This document shows, in pieces, positions 41,941 through 48,577 of a stretch of 59,124 nt of DNA. Location: contig JABSQV010000011.1 in NCBI GenBank assembly GCA_013215565.1, positions 1 through 59,124 of the forward strand, read 5' to 3'. Every line of letters begins with the position of its first letter. Position 1 is the stretch's first letter. The notes beneath the pieces are model-generated. The model made no database searches. It had not been told where the DNA came from and was given only the letters and a program-made list of their open reading frames with translations. A program made the position numbers and the translations under genes. This DNA comes from Myxococcales bacterium. GTDB taxonomy: Bacteria > Myxococcota_A > UBA9160 > SZUA-336.

Positions 41941-42557
41941 GACGCGCCGGCCCGCAGCCACGCAAGGTCCTCGAACTCGGGTTGTTTCGCGGGCCCGCGA
42001 TCCGCGCGCCCGCCGCGACCCTGATGCTGCTGGTGCCGCGGGACGAGCGGCCTCTCCGGGGCGACGCGGGACGGGTCGACTGGCGTCTCTGCGGCCGCAT
42101 CTCGGAGTTGCTGCTCTCCGAGTTCACCCGCGGGGACTTCGGCGAGGCGACGCTCTTGCCCGCGGGCCCGCTGCTTCCGGCCGAACGGATTCTGCTATTC
42201 GGCGTCGGCGACGCGCGAGCGCTGCAATCCCACGGGGTCTGGCGGTGCCTGCGTGCGGCCGTTCCGAGGCTCCTGGCCATCGGGACCCGGGACCTGTCGA
42301 TCGCGTTTCCCGAGAGCATCGACCTCGCCCGGCACGCTTCGAGTGCGCTCGGCGGATTGCTCGAGGGGATTTCGGCCGAGCACGGGTCGCTGCGGATGCG
42401 GGCCGTGCTTCCGAATGCGGACCAGCATACGGCGGCGCTGCGCCACGCGACGAACGAGGTGGCGCGGGCGGCTTCGCGCTCCGGGGTCCTGCTCGAGGTG
42501 GAGTGGATCCGGGATCCCGCCGACCCGGGTGTGTCCGCTGAGGGTCCTTTCGCGTAG
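41937..42557 (+). CDS. Standalone peptidase-M17 N-terminal (macro-like) domain protein
   Basis: 206 aa, resembling the non-catalytic N-terminal domain of leucyl aminopeptidase (ATLMLLVPRDERPLRGDAGRVDW; ISELLLSEFTRGDFGE; LLPAERILLFGVGDA), but with no C-terminal zinc catalytic domain. It is not truncated in the sense of a visible frameshift: the frame ends cleanly at 42557 and the remaining residues form a helical tail. It is coupled to nusB by a GTGA overlap. Function unknown; in some deltaproteobacteria such orphan domains exist. The last ~30 residues are not conserved in any family that I know. Confidence 0.6.
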   Translation: MRRAGPQPRKVLELGLFRGPAIRAPAATLMLLVPRDERPLRGDAGRVDWRLCGRISELLLSEFTRGDFGEATLLPAGPLLPAERILLFGVGDARALQSHGVWRCLRAAVPRLLAIGTRDLSIAFPESIDLARHASSALGGLLEGISAEHGSLRMRAVLPNADQHTAALRHATNEVARAASRSGVLLEVEWIRDPADPGVSAEGPFA

Positions 42558-42710
42558 CCAGCGGAAGCGCGCGCCAGCAACTGCGCCCCGCTGAAACGCG
42601 CGATGCCTTCGGTCGCGGGGGTTCGCGCGGAGTTGCGCCGGCTCCCGGTAAAGAGGGTCGTCGAAGTCTCCGATGCAACGAGTTGGCAGATCACTTTCCG
42701 GGAGACTCGT

Positions 42711-43562
42711 TTGGTCGCTCGCTGCCCACGCTGTCAGGTCCGCTACAAGGTCGCGCGCGAGGAAATCGGGCCCCGTGGCTCGCGCTTGCGCTGTACCCGA
42801 TGCGAGTTGGTGTTCCGGATCGAAGTCCCGTTTGACCGCTCCGCTTCGCAGCAGCCGGCGGAACAGTCGGGGCTCGACCCGGACGCGCCGCGCGCACTCT
42901 TCGTCGAGGCAGACGAGAACCTGGCCAAGCGCTGCTCCGACTTCCTGTACGCGCGCGGGCTGCGCTGCGAGGTCGTGACGGATGGCGATGTCGCGCTGCT
43001 CTCGCTGCTCCGAAATCCGCCCCGCCTGGCCCTGATCGGCGCTTACGCGTCGGGTCTCGGGCCCCGGGATCTGATCGAGGCCACGTGCCTGGCCTCCGAT
43101 CTGCGCGAGGTTGTTTTGGTGCGGGTCGCGTCCGTGGAAGGCGCACGCATACCCCCCGGGAGCGAGTCGGTCCAGCTGCTGGAGCCGCCGGATCTGCCCG
43201 AGGGCCTGGCCCCCGTTCTCGCGGCGCTCGATCTCGGAGCGAACGCGCAGGCAGCGCCGCGGCCGGCTGCGCCGCTGGTGAACGCGGCGCGGGCAGCGTC
43301 GGCGGCCGATCCCGAGGTCGCGGCCGCCGAACGGCTCGCGCGGATCGTGATCGCCGACATCATCCTCTACAACGAAGCCAGATTCGACGCCGCGGTCGAG
43401 CAGGGCGACCTCGGCGAACGACTCAAGCCCGAACTCTCCGAGGCCCGCGCGCTGTTCGAGGCCCGGGTGTCCCCCGCGCTGCGTGCAGACAGGGACTTCC
43501 TGAACGATGAAATCGAGTTGCAGGCATCGCGTCGTCGGAGGCGCGAGCAGGCCGGTCGCTAG
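42711..43562 (+). CDS. Zinc-ribbon protein with pseudo-receiver domain
   Basis: 283 aa in three parts: an MJ0042-type zinc ribbon at residues 2-35 (C-P-R-C-x3-Y-K-V ... R-C-T-R-C-E-L-V-F), a receiver-like domain (~60-170, ALFVEADENLAKRCSDFLYARG) lacking the phospho-acceptor Asp of true response regulators, and a helical C-terminal domain (~215-283, RIVIADIILYNEARFDAAV; LFEARVSPALRADRDF). TTG at 42711 is preceded by GGGAG at 42700-42704 and gives the usual M-V-A-R-C-P-R-C start; the frame is open back to 42603. Similar proteins occur in Deltaproteobacteria next to gliding/signalling genes; no function is established. Confidence 0.7.
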   Translation: MVARCPRCQVRYKVAREEIGPRGSRLRCTRCELVFRIEVPFDRSASQQPAEQSGLDPDAPRALFVEADENLAKRCSDFLYARGLRCEVVTDGDVALLSLLRNPPRLALIGAYASGLGPRDLIEATCLASDLREVVLVRVASVEGARIPPGSESVQLLEPPDLPEGLAPVLAALDLGANAQAAPRPAAPLVNAARAASAADPEVAAAERLARIVIADIILYNEARFDAAVEQGDLGERLKPELSEARALFEARVSPALRADRDFLNDEIELQASRRRRREQAGR

Positions 43563-43608
43563 CGGCCGAGCTTGTCCCCGCCGGCCTGCGCCCCAACGGG
43601 CCGACACC

Positions 43609-43614
43609 TATACT
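43609..43614 (+). promoter_or_regulatory. TATACT -10 box 7 nt before trkA (leaderless type)
   Basis: TATACT (5/6) ends 7 nt before the trkA GTG; no Shine-Dalgarno is present, so transcription would start at or next to the start codon. Confidence 0.45.
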
Positions 43615-43621
43615 CCCGGAC

Positions 43622-44977
43622 GTGAGCATCCTGATTGTGGGCGGGGGGGAGATCGGGTCGACCCTGGCGTCCCGTCTGGCCACCGAACGCAAGGACGTCA
43701 TCCTCATCGAGTCCAGCGAGACGCGCTGCCGCGAACTTCGGGAGAGCGCCGACATCCAGGTCATCTGTGGCAGCGGCGCGCAGCCCGGGGTCCTGCGCTC
43801 CGCCGGGCTCGAGCATGTCGACATGCTGATCGCGGTCACCGCGTCGGACGAGGTCAACCTGGTCGCGTGTCTCGTCGCCGCCCAAGAGGCCGTGATTCCG
43901 ACGAAGATCGCGCGCGTGCGCGATCCCGATCTCGCGGAAGCGGTCCCCGGGATCTTCGGTGCCCACCCGCTAGACCTGGCCATCAATCCCGAGGAAGTCG
44001 CCGCGCGCGACATGCTCGAGGTCCTGCGCGTGCCGGGAGCGGCCGGCGTTTTCGAGTTCGCAGATGGACGGGTGCAGGTGGTCTGCTTCGCGATCGACGG
44101 CCCCTGCGCGGCCGACGGCGTAAGACTCTCGGACCTGCGTTCGAAGCTCGGCGCGGAGTGCAATATCGTGGCGGTCTCGCGCCGGGGTAAGCTGCTGATT
44201 CCAGATGGCTCGACCGACCTCCGCGAGGGCGACCGGATCTACGCCGCGGGGCAGCCCGACGCGCAACGAGCGCTCGCCGCCTTCGTGGGGAAAAAGGGCG
44301 CCGCTCCCCGGAGCGTGGTGATCAACGGCGGCGGCAACGTCGCTTACTACCTGGCCCGGATGCTCGAAGAGCGTGAACTGGCGGCCAAAATCATCGAACC
44401 GCGTGAGGAACGCTGCAAGTTTCTGGTCGAGCATCTCGAGCGGAGCGTCGTCATCCAGGGAACCGCCTCGGATCCGTCGTTGCTACGCGAGGAGAGAATC
44501 GGCGAAGCGGACGTATTCGTGTCTCTGACCGGTTACGACGAGGAAAACGTTCTGTCCGGACTGCTTGCCAAGCGGGCGGGCGCGTCCCGGGTCGTGAGCC
44601 TCATCAACCGGTCTTCCTACGCCGGGCTGGTCCCGGCCCTCGGCATTGATGCCGTGGTCAGCCCGAACCTCGCGGCCGTTTCCGCGATCCTCCAGTTCAT
44701 TCGCAGAGGCAAGGTGTTGTCGGTGACGACGATCGCGGACGGAGCCGCGGAGGCGCTCGAAATCGTCGCGCTCGAGACTTCGGAGATCGTCGGCAGGCCG
44801 CTGCGCGACGTCGGATTCCGGGATACCGTCGTAGGTGCGATCGTGCGCGGCGAGCAGGTGATCATCCCGTCGGGCGACGACGAGATTAGATCCGGGGACC
44901 GCGTGGTCCTGTTTGCGCTGCGGAGTGCGATTCCGGTGCTCGAGCGTCAGATGATGGTAAAGCTCGAGTACTTCTGA
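43622..44977 (+). CDS. trkA: Trk potassium-uptake regulatory protein TrkA
   Basis: 451 aa with two RCK modules: RCK-N (ILIVGGGEIGSTLASRL, residues 2-130), RCK-C (~145-220), a second RCK-N (SVVINGGGNVAYYLA, ~228-350) and RCK-C (~365-445). Each Rossmann domain has the G-G-G nucleotide motif, so NAD(H)/ATP binding is likely; it gates a TrkH-type K+ channel. No trkH/trkG gene is adjacent. GTG start; the protein begins at the nucleotide loop, as normal. It precedes lptE by 9 bp. Confidence 0.93.
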   Translation: MSILIVGGGEIGSTLASRLATERKDVILIESSETRCRELRESADIQVICGSGAQPGVLRSAGLEHVDMLIAVTASDEVNLVACLVAAQEAVIPTKIARVRDPDLAEAVPGIFGAHPLDLAINPEEVAARDMLEVLRVPGAAGVFEFADGRVQVVCFAIDGPCAADGVRLSDLRSKLGAECNIVAVSRRGKLLIPDGSTDLREGDRIYAAGQPDAQRALAAFVGKKGAAPRSVVINGGGNVAYYLARMLEERELAAKIIEPREERCKFLVEHLERSVVIQGTASDPSLLREERIGEADVFVSLTGYDEENVLSGLLAKRAGASRVVSLINRSSYAGLVPALGIDAVVSPNLAAVSAILQFIRRGKVLSVTTIADGAAEALEIVALETSEIVGRPLRDVGFRDTVVGAIVRGEQVIIPSGDDEIRSGDRVVLFALRSAIPVLERQMMVKLEYF

Positions 44978-44986
44978 AGGGGGGCG

Positions 44987-45514
44987 ATGCTTCGGCGGAC
45001 GTTTCTACTGACGCTGCTCTGTCTGGCCCTGGCCGGCTGTGGCTACCGCTTGCTGGAGCGGCCGGCTGCGGGGACCTCGGCGGGCCCGGGTTCCGAGCAG
45101 GTCGAAATTCGCATGTTCGAGAACCGGAGCGACCAGGCGGGCGTCGAGGGTCTGTTCGCGGTTGCGCTGGCCGAGGAGTTCGCCCGCCGGGGCAACTTCG
45201 AGCCCGTCGTGCGTGCGGGCGGGGAGCAGGCTCTGATTCTGAGGGGCCGGATCCTCGAGGTTCGGGTGAATCCAGTGGCGTACTCTTCGGTCGGCCTGGC
45301 GCTGGAGGAGCGGATCGTGGTGGTGCTCGACGTCGAGATGGTAAGAGGCCCGGGCTTCGAGTCGGTCTGGAGGAACGGGAGCATCGAGCTAAACGCGCGC
45401 TTCCTGGCGAGTTCCGACAACGAGGTCTATGAGAATCAGAAGCAAGAGGCGCTCCGCCGGATCGCGTGGGGCGCTGCGGGCAGAATCCACGATGAGTTCC
45501 TCCAGAGCTTCTAA
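44987..45514 (+). CDS. lptE: LPS-assembly lipoprotein LptE
   Basis: 175 aa. Signal peptide with lipobox L-A-L-A-G-C-G-Y-R-L; LptE plugs LptD in the outer membrane. Typical features: I-R-M-F-E-N-R-S followed by an even alternation of strands and a C-terminal helix R-R-I-A-W-G-A-A. AAGGGGGG precedes the ATG. It overlaps holA by 23 nt; the lptE-holA pair (with rpsT next) is a common proteobacterial order. Confidence 0.85.
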   Translation: MLRRTFLLTLLCLALAGCGYRLLERPAAGTSAGPGSEQVEIRMFENRSDQAGVEGLFAVALAEEFARRGNFEPVVRAGGEQALILRGRILEVRVNPVAYSSVGLALEERIVVVLDVEMVRGPGFESVWRNGSIELNARFLASSDNEVYENQKQEALRRIAWGAAGRIHDEFLQSF

Positions 45515-46487
45515 GACGAGCGAAGCCTTCCCGCCGGTGCTGCTTCTGGTGGGCGGGGGCGGTGTGCTGCGCGACGCGGCGATCGCGGAACTTCGGACGC
45601 GCGTGATCGGAGACGGGGCGGGCGACTTCAACGAGGACCGCTTCGATCTGTCCGCCCCGGGTTCCGATCCCGGAGACGTGCTGGCCGCGGCCGGGACCTT
45701 GCCGGTGATGGCGCCGGGTCGGCTGGTGCTGGCCCGGGGCTGCGACGATCGGCGCGCGAAGAAGTTTCGAGAGGCGCTGCTTCCCGCGTACCTGGAGGAT
45801 CCGCTGCGGTCGACCTGCCTGGTGCTGATCGCCGAGAAGGTCGATCGCAGAAATAAGTGGGTGAAGCAGATCGGCAAGCTGGGCGAGGTTCGGGTTCTGG
45901 AGGGGCCGACCCGGCCGGCCGATCTACGGCGCTGGATCGAGGAGCGGGTGCAAGCCCGGGGAAAGCGGCCCGGACGCGGCATGGCGGCGGCGCTGCTCGA
46001 CCTGGTCGGGACGGACGTCTCGCAACTGACGAACGAGATCGAGAAGGCCGCGCTCTACGTCGGCGAGCGGGACGAGATCGGGCCCGAGGACGTCGCCCGG
46101 GTCGCGGGCCAGCTTCGGGCACGATCCGTCTTCGAACTCACCGACGCGATCGGGGCGCGCCGGCTGGGGCCCGCGCTCGGGACCCTGGCCCAGCTCCGAG
46201 CACAGGGAGAGGCCCCTCTGGCCGTGTTGGGAGCGCTCGCCGGCCACTTCCGCCGGCTGGCGCGCGCGCGCGAGTGCCAGCCGCTGGAACCGGGGGAAGT
46301 GCAGCGGCGCCTGGGCGTGCATCCGTATGCGGCCCGCAAGCTGGCCGAGCAGGCGCGGCGTTTCGAACCTCAGACCCTGCGCCGCTGTCTCGCCGCGGTT
46401 CAGCATGCGGACTCGGCGCTCAAGGGCGGCGTCTCGCTGCCACCTCACCTCGTGATCGAGCGGTTCGTCCTCTCCGTGTGCGCGTGA
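45492..46487 (+). CDS. holA: DNA polymerase III delta subunit
   Basis: 331 aa clamp-loader wrench subunit that opens the sliding clamp. Near residue 18 V-L-L-L-V-G-G-G replaces the typical Y-L-x-x-G-x-D start; the middle has LVLARGCDDRRAKKFREALL, the lid L-L-D-L-V-G-T-D-V-S-Q-L-T-N-E-I-E-K-A-A (near 170) and the C-terminal collar domain GHFRRLARARECQPLEPGE. ATG 45492 lies inside lptE. Convergent with rpsT. Confidence 0.9.
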   Translation: MSSSRASKTSEAFPPVLLLVGGGGVLRDAAIAELRTRVIGDGAGDFNEDRFDLSAPGSDPGDVLAAAGTLPVMAPGRLVLARGCDDRRAKKFREALLPAYLEDPLRSTCLVLIAEKVDRRNKWVKQIGKLGEVRVLEGPTRPADLRRWIEERVQARGKRPGRGMAAALLDLVGTDVSQLTNEIEKAALYVGERDEIGPEDVARVAGQLRARSVFELTDAIGARRLGPALGTLAQLRAQGEAPLAVLGALAGHFRRLARARECQPLEPGEVQRRLGVHPYAARKLAEQARRFEPQTLRRCLAAVQHADSALKGGVSLPPHLVIERFVLSVCA

Positions 46488-46520
46488 CGCTCCGGTTCGC
46501 CGCCCGGGGCCGCGAAGGAC

Positions 46521-46535
46521 CGCTTCGCCGAAGCG
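46521..46535. terminator. Hairpin between holA and rpsT
   Basis: CGCTTC (46521-46526) and GAAGCG (46530-46535) pair around GCC, between the convergent holA and rpsT stops. No T-run. Confidence 0.35.
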
Positions 46536-46538
46536 CTG

Positions 46539-46811
46539 CTACGAGGAGCGGGCCTGCGCGCGATTCAGCAGGCGCTGGAGCTGTGAGACCATGCGAGAGA
46601 CCACGCGCGTGTGCATGACGCCCTTGCCCTGTGCCTTTCGGAGCAGCTTCTGTGCAGCCTGGAACTGGGCCGGGGCGGCGTCATCCCCGGACTCCGCTCC
46701 CGCCTGCGCGAGGCGCACGGCGTTCCGGACCCGCGACCGCCAATGCCGGTTTCGGGCACGGCGCTTGAGCGACTGGCGGTGGCGCTTCTTGGCTGAGGCG
46801 TGAGTCGCCAT
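46539..46811 (-). CDS. rpsT: 30S ribosomal protein S20
   Basis: 90 aa, highly basic. A-S-A-K-K-R-H-R-Q-S-L-K-R-R-A-R-N at the start and the helical S20 repeat ending QLQRLLNRAQARSS. ATG start with GGAGGA at 46821-46816 on the minus strand. It is divergent from murJ with 43 bp between start codons; its -35 sits exactly on the murJ start codon. Confidence 0.96.
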   Translation of the reverse strand: MATHASAKKRHRQSLKRRARNRHWRSRVRNAVRLAQAGAESGDDAAPAQFQAAQKLLRKAQGKGVMHTRVVSRMVSQLQRLLNRAQARSS

Positions 46812-46832
46812 GGGTTCCTCCGAGGAATCGGG

Positions 46833-46861
46833 TAGTTACCCCGAGGAGGCCGGCGTGTCAA
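46833..46861 (-). promoter_or_regulatory. Promoter of rpsT
   Basis: Minus strand: TTGACA (46861-46856), 17-nt spacer, TAACTA (46838-46833). Perfect -35 and the same GTTGACACGC...TAACT pattern as the tRNA-Glu promoter. It overlaps the murJ GTG start (46855). Confidence 0.6.
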
Positions 46862-48486
46862 CGTCGGCGCTCGCCCCGGTCGCCCGCTCGTCGACCCAGG
46901 TGGGGGCTGCGACGCTGGTAAGTCGCGTGCTGGGCCTGGGACGGGACATCGTGCTGGCGAACGTCTTCGAGCGGGGCGTGACCGACGCCTTCTTCATGGC
47001 GTTCATGATTCCGAACCTGTTTCGGCGGCTGGTGGGCGAGGGCTCGCTGACGACCGCGTTCGTGCCGGTCTTCACGGGCTGTCTGCGCCGTTCACGAGAC
47101 GAGGCCCGCCGTTTCTTCAGCACCACCTGGGCGCTGGGTGCGGGGCTCGGCCTGGCGATCACGCTCGGCGGAATCCTGCTGGCCGACCCGCTCGTCAGCC
47201 TGTTTGCGCCCGGCTTCTCGCTCGAGCCCGGCAAGCACGCCCTCACGGTGATGCTGCTCCGCTTGTGCTTCCCGTACATCTTCTTCCTGGTTCTGGTCGC
47301 ACTGGCGATGGGGGCCCTGAATGCGCTCGGGCACTTTCTGGCTCCTGCGATCGCCCCGGTTCTGCTCAACCTGTCGCTGATCACGGGGGCCGCCCTGGGC
47401 GCGGCCGGGTTCTTCTTTCCCGCCCAGCCGGTTCTGGTGCTCGGCCCCGCGGTGATCGTCGCGGGCGCGCTCCAGGTCGCGCTCCAGTTGCCGTTCCTGA
47501 GCGCGCGCGGGATGCTTCCGCGTCCGGCCCTGGAGGTCCGCGCGCCCGCGGTTCGGCGCCTCGGAACCCTGATGCTGCCCGCGGTGCTGGGTGCGTCGGT
47601 GTTTCAGCTCAACATTCTGATCTCGCGCATCCTGGCGTCTTTCCTCGGGAGCGGAGCGGTCTCGTATCTCTACTACGCCGACCGTCTGCTCGAGTTGCCG
47701 CTCGGGATCTTCGTCGTCGCGCTCGGCACGGGCAGCCTTCCGACCTTCTCTCGACTGGCAAAGGCGGGTTCCCAGGCGGCGTTGCGCGAGACCTTCTTCG
47801 GCACCCAGTTCCTCGTGCTGGCGCTCGCGCTGCCTTCCACCGTCGGGCTGGTGCTTCTCTCGGAGCCGCTGATGGGGGTGCTCTTTTCCTGGCGGGTCGA
47901 ACTCTTCGACGCGGTTGCGGTTGCGGGCACCGGCCGCGCGCTCTTCCTCTACGCGCTCGGCCTGGCGCCGATCGGGGTTGCGCGCATCTGTGTCGGCCTG
48001 TGTGTCGCGCATGAGAACACGCGCGATCCGGCACGGGCCGCGGTGTTCTCGCTGTTGGTGAACGCGGGCGCCGCCCTGCTCTTGATCGGCCCGTTGCCCC
48101 CGGAGGGACTCCCGGCCGCGCTCGCGTTCCTGCAGTCGTGGTGGACGGTTCTCGATCTCGGGTATCCGGGCCTCGCGCTGGCGGCTTCGATCGCCTCGCT
48201 CGCGAACGCGGCCTACCTGGGGCTGGTGGTTCGTCAGCGCTACGGCATCCGGCTCCGGCGTCCGGACTTCGAGCGACTGCTGCGGCTGGTCGTGGCCAGC
48301 GCCGTCATGGGCGTTGTCCTTGGCGCGGCTCAGCAGTTCTGGCCGGTTCCGCCTGAGGCATCGCTGCGGGGCTTTACACGGCTCGGGAGCTACGTGGCGG
48401 GGGGCCTCGCCGTTTATCTGCTGATGCTTCGTGTCCTGGGCAGCCCTGAACTCGAGGCCCTCGTTCGCGTGCTGCGCCGCCGCTAA
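46855..48486 (+). CDS. murJ: Lipid II flippase MurJ
   Basis: 543 aa with 14 predicted transmembrane helices; moves lipid II across the inner membrane. Signature: LVSRVLGLGRDIVLANVFERG, ... DAFFMAFMIPNLFRRLVGEG, then SVFQLNILISRILASFLG and YYADRLLELPLGIF. I prefer the GTG at 46855 over ATG 46810, because GAGGAGG at 46843-46849 is well placed before it and the first 15 codons of the longer frame (SEESGSYPEEAG) are not family-like. It starts divergently from rpsT and the two promoters must share only 43 bp of untranslated DNA. Confidence 0.92.
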   Translation: MSTSALAPVARSSTQVGAATLVSRVLGLGRDIVLANVFERGVTDAFFMAFMIPNLFRRLVGEGSLTTAFVPVFTGCLRRSRDEARRFFSTTWALGAGLGLAITLGGILLADPLVSLFAPGFSLEPGKHALTVMLLRLCFPYIFFLVLVALAMGALNALGHFLAPAIAPVLLNLSLITGAALGAAGFFFPAQPVLVLGPAVIVAGALQVALQLPFLSARGMLPRPALEVRAPAVRRLGTLMLPAVLGASVFQLNILISRILASFLGSGAVSYLYYADRLLELPLGIFVVALGTGSLPTFSRLAKAGSQAALRETFFGTQFLVLALALPSTVGLVLLSEPLMGVLFSWRVELFDAVAVAGTGRALFLYALGLAPIGVARICVGLCVAHENTRDPARAAVFSLLVNAGAALLLIGPLPPEGLPAALAFLQSWWTVLDLGYPGLALAASIASLANAAYLGLVVRQRYGIRLRRPDFERLLRLVVASAVMGVVLGAAQQFWPVPPEASLRGFTRLGSYVAGGLAVYLLMLRVLGSPELEALVRVLRRR

Positions 48487-48543
48487 TTCCGACTCCGGCC
48501 GGGGCCTGCGTTTCTTCAGCGGCGGCCCTGCAATTCCGAAAAG

Positions 48544-48562
48544 AAGCTCGGTGTCGGAGCTT
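48544..48562 (+). terminator. Hairpin between murJ and the next gene
   Basis: AAGCTC (48544-48549) and GAGCTT (48557-48562) pair around a 7-nt loop; A-residues precede it and TTTAG follows, so it is a plausible weak terminator of murJ. Confidence 0.4.
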
Positions 48563-48577
48563 TAGAGGGGGACACGG

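Noticed and set aside
39826-41961. 711-codon minus-strand frame opposite ribD, ribH and nusB
   Set aside because: Shadow of three certain genes.
46810-46854. ATG 46810 as murJ start
   Set aside because: It would overlap the rpsT start and add 15 atypical residues, while GTG 46855 has an ideal Shine-Dalgarno.
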